Below are positions 1 to 5,688 of a DNA stretch of 7,616 nucleotides, piece after piece. Every line of letters begins with the position of its first letter. Position 1 is the stretch's first letter. The position numbers and the translations under genes were made by a program. Origin of the DNA: Methanothrix sp. (GTDB taxonomy: Archaea > Halobacteriota > Methanosarcinia > Methanotrichales > Methanotrichaceae); contig JAQTXY010000082.1 of the NCBI GenBank assembly GCA_028688535.1, positions 1 through 7,616 of the forward strand. The letters are read 5' to 3'. Under the pieces are notes generated by a model. It ran no database searches and was not told the origin of the DNA. It was given only the letters and a program-made list of their open reading frames with translations.

Positions 1-1837
1 GTGGCTGCAGGCCAATGGTCTGGGCGGCTATGCCTCCGCCACTGCAGTGGGCAGCAACACGCTGGCCTATCACGGCCTTCTTGTGGCGGCGCTAAAGCCT
101 CCGACCGACCGCTGGCTTTTGCTCAGCTCCCTGGATGAGGAGTTTGATGGCGCGCATCTGGCCAATCACCAATATCCTGGTGTAATTCACCCCCAGGGAT
201 TTAAATTCTTGCAGGAGTATAGCAATGATCCCTTCCCGCGATTTTGCTATAAGATCGGCAGATGCCGCATCGAAAAGACGGTCTTCATGATCCAAGGAGA
301 GAACACTACCATCATCAGCTACAAGATCAAGAATGGGCAGGGAACGATGCGTCTCGTTCCCCTGGTGCACAGTCGGAGCTTTCATTCCGCTTCCCCCTTG
401 CCGGGCATGAGCCAGCAACCTCTTGATACAGGAACAATTCTGCGATCAAATCTCCGCCCGGACATTCGTCTCATCCTCCTCTCGGACGGGCTTGCCTATA
501 TTGCGCAAGAAATGATTTACAATAACTTCGAGTACGAAGAGGAGCGATTGCGGGGATTGGCCTGGAAGGAAGACCTTTTCGCCCCGGGCCACTTCGAGAT
601 CAAGATATCTGGAGATGCCTCCTTTGCCATTGCTGCCTCCACCTGGAGGACGAGCATGCCGGACTGGAGGGAAGAGCAGAAAAAAGAAGAGAACCGCACA
701 AAAAAACTCTTTGCACCCATTGCCGATCTGGCTAGGGCAGCAGACTCCTTCCTGGTGAAAAGAGGAGAGAGCAAGAGCATTGTCGCTGGATACCACTGGT
801 TTGATGACTGGGGCAGGGACGCCATGATCTCCCTTCCCGGCCTCTTGCTCTGCACAGGGCGCTTTGAGGATGCCGGGCTGGTCCTGAAATCTTTCGCTGC
901 CGCTATGAAAGATGGTGTTTTGCCTAACGACCTGGGGGCTCGCTCTTACAATACGGTGGACGCATCCCTGTGGTTTGTTCGAGCTGTGGGCAGCTATTAT
1001 GTCCATTCTAAAGACCTGGAGTTTGTCAGGGAGATCTGGCCCAAGCTGCAGGAGGTAGTTCGCCGTTATTCTCGGCAGGGTGAGGACTTTGGTTGTGGCG
1101 AGGATGGCCTTATTGTATCGGGACCGGCGCTCACCTGGATGGACGCGCGCCTGGATGGCTGGCCGGTATCGCCTCGGGCGGGAAAATGCTGCGAGATAAA
1201 TGCCCTCTGGTATTCTGCCTTGATAGATATGCAGAAGCTGGGCCATGCCTTAGGCATGTCCCAAGGTACCGGGTTTGCCGCACTTGCAGAGATGGTTTTA
1301 GAGAGCTACCAGAGATTTTGGAATAGTGAGACCGGCTGCCTCTTTGATGTGATTGATCATGAGGACGCCTCCATTCGTCCCAACCAGATCATAGCAGCAG
1401 GAATTCCCAATTTGCTGCCGGATGTCATGAGAGAGAGCATTCTTGATGTTGTTACAAAGGAATTGATCACGCCTTTCGGCTTGAGAACTCTCTCGCCTCG
1501 CGATCCCCGCTACGCTGGCAGGTATGAAGGCGATCCCCGCCGCAGGGATGGGAGCTATCACCAGGGCACCGTCTGGCCCTGGCTCATGGGGCCCTACATT
1601 GATGCTCTCCTCAGCGTGCGAGGCAGATCCGAGGCGACCCTGGCCCAGGCCAGAGAGCTTCTCCGTCCTCTGCTGGCCATACATGCCGGCGGGATTAACA
1701 CCATCCCTGAGGTCTTTGACGGCGACAATCCCCAGCGTCCGGGGGGATGTATCTCCCAGGCCTGGTCGGTGGCAGAGGTACTGCGCGCCTGGGACAATTG
1801 TGCAATGGGTGGATCATCCGGATCTTTTCAGGTCTGA
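1..1837 (+). CDS. Glycogen debranching enzyme (amylo-alpha-1,6-glucosidase family), 5' end missing
   Basis: A cytoplasmic enzyme expected to hydrolyse alpha-1,6 branch points of glycogen-like storage polysaccharide. The frame is open from base 2, and WLQANGLGGYAS, read before the GTG at 47, is the family's usual N-terminal motif. The gene therefore starts outside the window and the GTG is internal. The N-terminal beta-rich domain covers roughly bases 2-660, followed by a charged linker near 655-715 and an (alpha/alpha)6 catalytic domain from about 720. Catalytic-domain motifs seen are WFDDWGRDAMISLPGLLL (797-850), YNTVDASLWF (947-976), LTWMDA (1130-1147), GKCCEINALWY, GTVWPW (about 1565-1582), EVFDGD (1736-1753) and CISQAWSVAE (to about 1777). 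The Asp of TWMDA and the Glu of EVFDGD are my candidates for catalytic acids, by analogy with eukaryotic debranching enzymes. With 611 codons present and a usual family length of about 650-700, only a few tens of residues are missing. It ends in TGA inside the end of the convergent Cache gene. Family assignment is firm; exact substrate is inferred. Confidence 0.93.
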   Translation, partial: WLQANGLGGYASATAVGSNTLAYHGLLVAALKPPTDRWLLLSSLDEEFDGAHLANHQYPGVIHPQGFKFLQEYSNDPFPRFCYKIGRCRIEKTVFMIQGENTTIISYKIKNGQGTMRLVPLVHSRSFHSASPLPGMSQQPLDTGTILRSNLRPDIRLILLSDGLAYIAQEMIYNNFEYEEERLRGLAWKEDLFAPGHFEIKISGDASFAIAASTWRTSMPDWREEQKKEENRTKKLFAPIADLARAADSFLVKRGESKSIVAGYHWFDDWGRDAMISLPGLLLCTGRFEDAGLVLKSFAAAMKDGVLPNDLGARSYNTVDASLWFVRAVGSYYVHSKDLEFVREIWPKLQEVVRRYSRQGEDFGCGEDGLIVSGPALTWMDARLDGWPVSPRAGKCCEINALWYSALIDMQKLGHALGMSQGTGFAALAEMVLESYQRFWNSETGCLFDVIDHEDASIRPNQIIAAGIPNLLPDVMRESILDVVTKELITPFGLRTLSPRDPRYAGRYEGDPRRRDGSYHQGTVWPWLMGPYIDALLSVRGRSEATLAQARELLRPLLAIHAGGINTIPEVFDGDNPQRPGGCISQAWSVAEVLRAWDNCAMGGSSGSFQV

Positions 1838-3159
1838 TAAATCCCAGCCCCCAGCCACCAGCTATCATCTACCTTGGAAACATAGCTCACCTTAGGCTCA
1901 CTCTGATTGGTGATTGGGTTTCTCCATCTATACTCGTAAAAGCCGCTACCGTTCATGGCTATGGCGCGCATCTCCCTGTTGATGTAAACACCCTGTTCAT
2001 TCTGAATGTCCATGCGGTTGGTCCCTACCTCATTGGGCAGGTAAGGCAGGCATAGAGATGTTCCATTGAAATCCTGGGCAAAGATGTAGACGTCCCCCCT
2101 AACCCAGCTGCTGTTCTGGTCCATGAAATCCCTGAGGGCCTTTTCTCTGCCTGTCACCAGAGCATGGCTGTAGGCCTCATTCACAAAAGTCTTCAGATCT
2201 TCTTTGCTGGTCGGCTTCATGGCAGTTACGTTTTTGTCTGAGGATGAGCTGCTAAATATCCCTGATCCCAGCCACCAGCTATCGTTCACCTTGGTGGTGT
2301 AGCTCAGTTTTAGCTCCTCACTCATATTTTCTGCGGGATTGGGATAGAGGTAGTAAGTCTGTCCCGATCCGGCAGCCGCCAGCTCGAGATTATCTTTCGT
2401 AAAAGCGATTCCATTGGCATCCTTGGCATCCAGCCGATTTGCGCCTACCAAAGTGGGCTGGAAAGGCAGGCTCAAAACATTTCCTGAAAAGTCATAGGCA
2501 AATACATACAGATCTCTCTTGACGAATTCTCCTTTTGGATCATTGAAGACCGAGAGTGCCTTATCCTTGCCATTCGTTATTGCATATTCTCTTGCTTTAT
2601 CTACAAGCGCCCTCAAAGTGCGCTGGTCCTCAAAGCTGAAGAGAGGAGCAACACCCGGCAGGTATATGCCGGACCCTATCCACAGGTTATCATCAACCTT
2701 GACCACATAGAGGAGCTTGAGCTGTGTCTGGTTCGACTTATTTGGATTGGGATAGACATTGTAGGCAAAGCCCTGGCCATTCTTTGCGACTTCTATCAGA
2801 TTCTTTACGAAATGCACTCCGTTGGGGTCTACCAGATCCAGGTTATTTCTGCCAATCAGGTTGTGCAGATAGGGATGAGCCAGAAGTGTGCCATTAAAGT
2901 CATAGGCAAAGATGTATTTCTCTCCACTGACAAACTCACCATTCGGGTCGCTAAAAGCCTTGAGCGCCTCATCTTTTCCATTATTCAATGTGAAATTTTT
3001 AGCATCTTCTAGAAAGGATATCAGATCCATCCGGGCGCTGTGATCGGCAATCGGCGGCGTATAGGTGCTTTGCTTTGCTTCCCACTCCTCGGCCAGCGCT
3101 ATCGATGGGAACAGGCAGGCAGATAGGGCAAAACATACTATGAATACAATTAACTTCAT
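1828..3159 (-). CDS. Exported protein with three tandem Cache-like domains
   Basis: 443 residues. The N-terminus (MKLIVFIVCFALSACLFPSIALA, then EE) is a signal peptide with a likely cut after Ala23; LSAC at 12-15 also resembles a lipobox, so lipid anchoring is possible. The mature part is three homologous units of about 125 residues, near 45-168, 177-302 and 318-443. Each unit repeats YxFAxDFxG (82-90, 218-226, 358-366), a GxGxxYxxYxNP-like segment (128-139, 264-275, 404-415) and KVxDxxWxGxGI(Y/F) (154-166, 290-302, 429-441). These match the single-Cache extracellular sensing fold, where such domains bind small molecules such as carboxylates. No membrane helix, kinase, HAMP or methyl-accepting segment follows, so it is a free or surface-bound binding protein rather than a complete receptor. 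A GAGG site 8 nt before the ATG supports the start. A Ser-rich linker (303-307) joins units 2 and 3. Ligand and partner are unknown. Confidence 0.85.
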   Translation of the reverse strand: MKLIVFIVCFALSACLFPSIALAEEWEAKQSTYTPPIADHSARMDLISFLEDAKNFTLNNGKDEALKAFSDPNGEFVSGEKYIFAYDFNGTLLAHPYLHNLIGRNNLDLVDPNGVHFVKNLIEVAKNGQGFAYNVYPNPNKSNQTQLKLLYVVKVDDNLWIGSGIYLPGVAPLFSFEDQRTLRALVDKAREYAITNGKDKALSVFNDPKGEFVKRDLYVFAYDFSGNVLSLPFQPTLVGANRLDAKDANGIAFTKDNLELAAAGSGQTYYLYPNPAENMSEELKLSYTTKVNDSWWLGSGIFSSSSSDKNVTAMKPTSKEDLKTFVNEAYSHALVTGREKALRDFMDQNSSWVRGDVYIFAQDFNGTSLCLPYLPNEVGTNRMDIQNEQGVYINREMRAIAMNGSGFYEYRWRNPITNQSEPKVSYVSKVDDSWWLGAGIYQT

Positions 3160-3167
3160 GGAGGATT

Positions 3168-3171
3168 CCTC
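3168..3171 (-). promoter_or_regulatory. Ribosome binding site of the Cache gene
   Basis: The minus strand reads TGAGGAATCCTCCATG. GAGG lies 8 nt before the ATG. It is also one arm of a short inverted repeat (GAGGA/TCCTC, 3161-3171) reaching almost to the start codon, which could weakly hide the site in RNA. Confidence 0.55.
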
Positions 3172-3184
3172 ATAAATGATGATT

Positions 3185-3213
3185 TCCGGTGCATATCGTC
3201 CTGCTGCACCGGA
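3185..3213 (-). repeat. Perfect inverted repeat (9-bp arms, 11-nt spacer) between the Lys-rich gene and the Cache gene
   Basis: TCCGGTGCA (3185-3193) and its exact reverse complement TGCACCGGA (3205-3213) flank an 11-nt spacer. The element lies in the 77-bp gap between two same-strand genes, 25 bp before the Cache start codon. It is not followed by a T-run on the minus strand, so a classical hairpin terminator is unlikely. As RNA it would form a GC-rich 5'-leader hairpin; as DNA it could be a dyad operator for a transcription factor. Symmetry is observed; role is inferred. Confidence 0.6.
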
Positions 3214-3223
3214 CCTATCGATT

Positions 3224-3235
3224 CAAAAATATTGC
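3224..3235 (-). promoter_or_regulatory. AT-rich box after the Lys-rich gene: possible T-run terminator or TATA box
   Basis: The minus strand reads AATATTTTTG just after the TAA of the Lys-rich gene (T5 at 3225-3229). Oligo-T runs can terminate archaeal transcription. The same bases could serve as a TATA-like box for the Cache gene, putting its start point near 3200-3205, inside the inverted repeat. The sequence does not decide between these. Confidence 0.3.
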
Positions 3236-3236
3236 C

Positions 3237-3473
3237 TTAGTGTTTGAACATCTTGCTTATGCTGTTTGTGGCATTGGTAATGCTGCTGGAAATGCCTGAG
3301 ATGAAGCTCTTTTGCTCCGTCGCGGGCTTTGTCTGAGCTGCAGATTTCGTCTCTTTGGGTTTGGCTGCATTGGATTTCTTTTCCTTCTTCTTGGAGACGG
3401 GATTACCGTTTTTCATCTGATAATTGCTGTTGCGATCTTGAGGACCCTTGCTCTTCTTATTGTTTTTTGCCAT
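3237..3473 (-). CDS. Small lysine-rich hypothetical protein
   Basis: 78 residues if started at the ATG at 3473. That start is preferred because AGGTGAT (3482-3488) lies 8 nt upstream; an in-frame TTG at 3482 would fall at the edge of this site. Residues 1-55 are strongly basic and low in complexity, rich in Lys, Asn, Ala, Pro and Gln (KNNKKSKG, SKKKEKKSN, AAKPKETKSAAQTKP), and are predicted to be disordered. Residues about 57-78 (SFISGISSSITNATNSISKM, then FKH) could form a short amphipathic helix. There is no signal peptide or membrane helix. I do not recognise a family. The composition resembles histone-H1-like tails, and an MC1 chromatin gene lies next upstream on the same strand, so nucleic-acid binding is a reasonable but unproven guess. 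The independent AGGTGAT site and an upstream TATA-like box argue for a real gene. Confidence 0.65.
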   Translation of the reverse strand: MAKNNKKSKGPQDRNSNYQMKNGNPVSKKKEKKSNAAKPKETKSAAQTKPATEQKSFISGISSSITNATNSISKMFKH

Positions 3474-3481
3474 AGTTACCA

Positions 3482-3488
3482 ATCACCT
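3482..3488 (-). promoter_or_regulatory. Strong Shine-Dalgarno site of the Lys-rich gene
   Basis: AGGTGAT on the minus strand is a 7-nt match to the complement of the archaeal 16S rRNA 3' end. Its 8-nt spacing selects the ATG at 3473. Confidence 0.6.
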
Positions 3489-3505
3489 GCGTTAATGTCA
3501 AAATT

Positions 3506-3514
3506 GATATAGAT
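3506..3514 (-). promoter_or_regulatory. TATA-like box for the Lys-rich gene
   Basis: The minus strand reads ATCTATATC about 35-40 nt before the start codon. With the usual archaeal distance of about 25 bp, transcription would start near 3485-3490, giving a very short leader that may only just include the AGGTGAT site. The rest of 3515-3699 shows no gene, tRNA or strong repeat. Confidence 0.35.
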
Positions 3515-3686
3515 TGCGCCTTCAAGGTGCCGGCATTTGGGGCTTGTAGCCGCTTCATTTCCAAATGATGATCAATTGCGGATGTATTTGGCCGCCAGCA
3601 TGCGCGATAGGTGTCTGGTATAATCAGAAAAATAAGATAATGAGATATGTTCGCTCACAGATCAGGGCGGACAAGACTCAATGGTT

Positions 3687-3691
3687 AAAAA
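3687..3691 (-). terminator. Possible oligo-T terminator after MC1
   Basis: A run of five T on the minus strand begins 8 nt after the MC1 stop codon. No hairpin is needed for archaeal oligo-T termination, but five T is the low end of what works, so this is weak. Confidence 0.25.
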
Positions 3692-3699
3692 TTGGGCTT

Positions 3700-3972
3700 C
3701 TAGAGCTCTTCCAGCTTCTCGACGCCCATTTTTTTGACCTTTGGCTTCCAGATCTTATCCGGCATCCAGGTGGGCGCCCCTTTGGGCTTTGTTACCTGAA
3801 CCCTTTCCCCTGCGAATATATGCACCTTTTTTGTGCCGCGCTCCCTGAGCCGTATATCCGTTATGCCTCTGTTGGCCGCTTTCAAGGCTGCTTGTCTTGG
3901 CTGCTTTCCTGTAAATACCCCAATCTCATTGCCCTTTTCGTCCCTGAGGGCGAAATTCCTTGTCTCAACCAT
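3700..3972 (-). CDS. MC1 family chromosomal DNA-binding protein
   Basis: 90 residues, basic, an architectural DNA-binding protein of methanogens and haloarchaea that binds as a monomer and sharply bends DNA. Family signatures are TRNFALRDEKGNE (4-16), GVFTGKQPRQAALKAANRG (18-36), RLRERGTKKVHIF (41-53) and WMPDKI (69-74), with a basic C-terminus (KPKVKK, 76-81). Compared with the Methanosarcina protein as I remember it (93 residues), two changes stand out. The loop after ANRG is shortened to ITDI, and the first of the two usual tryptophans, just after the VHxF strand, is absent. The tryptophan of the WMP motif is kept (W69) and an extra one occurs at 75. The start is the ATG at 3972, with GGAGG 7 nt upstream; a TTG nine codons earlier would put this site inside the coding region. 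It is likely monocistronic, with its own AT-rich promoter. Confidence 0.93.
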   Translation of the reverse strand: MVETRNFALRDEKGNEIGVFTGKQPRQAALKAANRGITDIRLRERGTKKVHIFAGERVQVTKPKGAPTWMPDKIWKPKVKKMGVEKLEEL

Positions 3973-3979
3973 CAAATTC

Positions 3980-3984
3980 CCTCC
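3980..3984 (-). promoter_or_regulatory. Ribosome binding site of MC1
   Basis: GGAGG on the minus strand, 7 nt before the ATG at 3972. This decides the start against the longer TTG-initiated frame. Confidence 0.75.
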
Positions 3985-4029
3985 GTGCTTCCCAGTCAAA
4001 CAAATGATATTTGAATTATTGTTATACTG

Positions 4030-4070
4030 ATTACTATTATATTAATTTATCTAAATGGCAAGCGATTCGC
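4030..4070 (-). promoter_or_regulatory. Candidate MC1 promoter with flanking palindrome
   Basis: The minus strand from 4056 to 4030 is nearly all A and T (TAGATAAATTAATATAATAG) and holds a TATA-like box 60-80 bp before the MC1 start, so the transcript would have a leader of about 35-50 nt. Just upstream, GCGATTCGC (4062-4070) is a 9-nt palindrome with 4-bp arms that sits where BRE or a regulator site would be expected. Composition is observed; promoter function is inferred. Confidence 0.4.
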
Positions 4071-4082
4071 CCTGATTTTTGC

Positions 4083-4098
4083 CTCTAAAAAGATAGAG
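4083..4098 (-). terminator. Possible terminator of the DUF2278 operon
   Basis: The minus strand reads CTCTA-TCTTTT-TAGAG, a 5-bp stem around a T-rich loop containing part of a T5 run, about 55 nt after the DUF2278 stop. It separates that unit from the MC1 promoter. The stem is short, so confidence is modest. Confidence 0.35.
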
Positions 4099-4152
4099 AA
4101 AACTGGGATAGTGCATTAATCTGCGGCAGGACCCTTGGTATGCGCAGAAATT

Positions 4153-5157
4153 CTAGAAAACTATCGTCCATCCCTCTTTTGCAGCATCTTTTGCGGTATA
4201 GCTAACTCCATGCACCTTCAAGCCTTTGTTGTCCAGCAGGGTTATGATTCCGCCTTCGTTGGGTAGCTGTATGCCAGCCCCTGGAAGGGAAAACGTCATG
4301 GTCTGCCCTGCTTTCAGAATTCCGGAAAGCGGCATTTTCTTCTTTTCGCTGTCTGCCAGATTCCAACCTTTGAGATCTATGGGCTTGGGAGTGATGTTGA
4401 GGATGATGACGCTCTCCAATCCGTTGTCAGGACCCATGAGATTGACCAAAGCGGCCAATATGCGCACCCGCCCATCTGCGGCTGGCACATCGCAGGCTTG
4501 GGGGATTCTATGACCGGTAACATCATCGGTATGCATGCACTGGGACTGGAAGGCCGTGAACAGGGCTACCCAGCGGTTTTCATCAGCAAGATGGAATATT
4601 AGCCCCCCGTCCTGCCAGGGCCCATCATCCTCTTTCCATTGTGGGGCATTTCCCTGATTCATATGGATGTCATGGATGCCGTTTCCAGGCAGGAAATCGA
4701 AGTAGTCGTCAGGCTTATCCTTCTCAGGCCCCCACCTCTGACCAAAGGCATAGATCACGCTCGACTGCATAGCCATACTTCTCTTAACGTATTTTTGCAG
4801 CAGTTCGTTCAGGTCGTTATCCGGGCCAGGAACGTTATAGGGCAGAGGCTTCATTTGAGCAGTGTCGAACATGTTGCTGCGGATGAAGTCCAGGGCAATG
4901 CCACCGGTTTTGCTGTCCAATTTCGTAAAGCCGCTGGGGAGTTGCTGCAGATATTTCAGGATGGGGTGATCGAAGTTCTCATCAATGTAATAGAGCAGAG
5001 TCGATGGCTCAACCTGGGATTTGACGTTGAAGGCGATGCGAAACTTCTCATGATTGCTTACCAATACATGGAAATGCGGGCTTTTGCCATGTCCCTCTAG
5101 TTTATTTTTCGCCTTTCCCTTCAGCACGCCGTAGTTAGATATGGGTATGATAATCAC
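4153..5157 (-). CDS. DUF2278 (YukJ-like) family protein with C-terminal lamin-tail-like domain
   Basis: 334 residues from the GTG at 5157. Residues 8-212 carry the DUF2278 motifs: NYGVLKG (8-14), HFHVLV (28-33), NVKSQ (44-48), ALDFIRSNMFD (88-98), PGPDNDLNELL (110-120), WGPE (142-145), GNGIHDIHMNQGN (158-170), WQDGGL (181-186), AFQSQ (202-206) and HTDD (209-212). The conserved His, Asp, Asn and Gln residues suggest a metal-binding or catalytic site, but the family has no established activity that I know of. Residues about 230-334 look like a lamin-tail (LTD) beta-sandwich: the pattern LKGWNL (262-267), SGILKAGQ and the end EGWTIVF fit this fold. There is no signal peptide, so a cytoplasmic place is likely. 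It lies 4 bp after the stop of the 123-residue gene, so the two are probably co-transcribed and translationally coupled. The exact start is uncertain; see the AGGTGAT entry. Family is firm, function unknown. Confidence 0.85.
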   Translation of the reverse strand: MIIIPISNYGVLKGKAKNKLEGHGKSPHFHVLVSNHEKFRIAFNVKSQVEPSTLLYYIDENFDHPILKYLQQLPSGFTKLDSKTGGIALDFIRSNMFDTAQMKPLPYNVPGPDNDLNELLQKYVKRSMAMQSSVIYAFGQRWGPEKDKPDDYFDFLPGNGIHDIHMNQGNAPQWKEDDGPWQDGGLIFHLADENRWVALFTAFQSQCMHTDDVTGHRIPQACDVPAADGRVRILAALVNLMGPDNGLESVIILNITPKPIDLKGWNLADSEKKKMPLSGILKAGQTMTFSLPGAGIQLPNEGGIITLLDNKGLKVHGVSYTAKDAAKEGWTIVF

Positions 5158-5159
5158 CT
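5153..5159 (-). promoter_or_regulatory. Shine-Dalgarno AGGTGAT overlapping the assumed GTG start of the DUF2278 gene
   Basis: AGGTGAT (5159-5153, minus) matches the archaeal anti-SD at 7 nt, but the only standard start codon, GTG 5157-5155, lies inside it. Downstream codons are ATT, ATC, ATA, CCC, ATA. The ATA at 5148-5146 sits at a normal distance from the site and at the place where family members, as I recall them, begin (Met-Pro-x-x-x-Tyr-Gly-Val-Leu-Lys). Either GTG is used through coupling to the upstream gene, or a rare non-standard start is used. Confidence 0.45.
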
Positions 5160-5161
5160 AT

Positions 5162-5533
5162 TCATTCTTCTTCCAGCCGACAGAACCGGCAGCTATGGTG
5201 CCATATGGGTTCTGCCTCGATTTTTACAGGATTTTCGCTTTCATAGCGGCCTGCCATCATCTTCTGGATGAATTCATGCACCTGCTCTGCGGACATTCCG
5301 GTAGGCTTAATCCTTCCCACCTCGCGGCCATGAACTCCATGGTGGCCTTCTGTTTTATCGATGGTCATGACAGCATACTCGGGCTTGTCCTCGTTATCTC
5401 CGTCGCCCAGGTAGAGCAGATTTCCATAGTAAAAACCATAGCATATAGGCCACTTATGATTGATCATGGCTTCCACCAGATCATCTTCGCTTTCCAGCTC
5501 CTTGAAGGAGAATATTCTATCGGGATGAATCAT
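5162..5533 (-). CDS. Hypothetical 123-residue protein with HHxCxxC tail
   Basis: I do not recognise a family. The start chosen is ATG 5533, with GGTGA 5 nt upstream. A GTG at 5542 is in frame but overlaps that site, and would give 126 residues. The N-terminal part is acidic (KELESEDDLVEAM, 11-23). A central stretch with GFYYGNLLYLGDGD (33-46) and YAVMTID (53-59) looks like beta-strands of a small alpha/beta domain. HHGVHGREVGRI (64-75) and a helix AEQVHEFIQKMMAG (82-95) follow. The tail WHHSCRFCR (111-119) places two His and two Cys in a compact arrangement that could bind zinc or iron. There is no signal peptide or membrane helix. It is the first gene of a two-gene unit with the DUF2278 protein, 4 bp away, which suggests a shared role. 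It starts divergently from the RNA nuclease gene. Confidence 0.75.
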   Translation of the reverse strand: MIHPDRIFSFKELESEDDLVEAMINHKWPICYGFYYGNLLYLGDGDNEDKPEYAVMTIDKTEGHHGVHGREVGRIKPTGMSAEQVHEFIQKMMAGRYESENPVKIEAEPIWHHSCRFCRLEEE

Positions 5534-5662
5534 AATCTTCACCAGTCCTAATGGTATTGCAGTCTAAATGTTACTGGTTTCTCTTCCATCATTAAATAGT
5601 TCTCGATTATCCAGGCAAAGAATATTTACCATGATCTGCTTAATATCAATATTCATCAGCAC

Positions 5663-5688
5663 CTTATGTGGGAAACTTATGTGGGAAA
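5663..5688. repeat. Perfect 13-bp tandem duplication upstream of the RNA nuclease gene
   Basis: CTTATGTGGGAAA occurs twice head to tail (5663-5675 and 5676-5688), ending 34 bp before the TTG start. The copies are identical and no third copy is present. It could be a pair of regulator sites or a recent slippage duplication in the leader. Confidence 0.75.

Noticed and set aside
47..49. GTG at 47 as the start of the debranching enzyme
   Set aside because: The frame stays open to base 2 and the upstream codons give the conserved WLQANGLGGYAS motif, so this GTG is internal.
446..1246. Long minus-strand open frame (266 codons) inside the debranching enzyme
   Set aside because: The plus strand encodes clear catalytic motifs over the same bases. 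The minus frame has low-complexity, unconserved-looking protein and is a codon-bias shadow.
1747..2055. Plus-strand frame crossing the junction of the debranching and Cache genes
   Set aside because: It overlaps two well-supported genes in other frames and has no family motifs or ribosome site that I can see.
3185..3213. Intrinsic terminator
   Set aside because: The dyad is not followed by a T-run on either strand. The T-run present lies before it in the minus direction.
3973..3999. Longer MC1 starting at the TTG at 3999
   Set aside because: The added nine residues include the GGAGG ribosome site, and the usual family N-terminus begins close to the ATG at 3972.
3565..4014. Plus-strand open frame of 149 codons opposite MC1
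   Set aside because: It is antisense to the well-conserved MC1 gene, and its translation has no recognisable features.
4639..5100. Plus-strand open frame opposite the DUF2278 gene
   Set aside because: The minus strand carries all the family motifs, so the opposite frame is a shadow.
5663..5688. CRISPR or satellite array
   Set aside because: There are only two directly adjacent copies with no spacer and no cas genes, so it is a simple tandem duplication.
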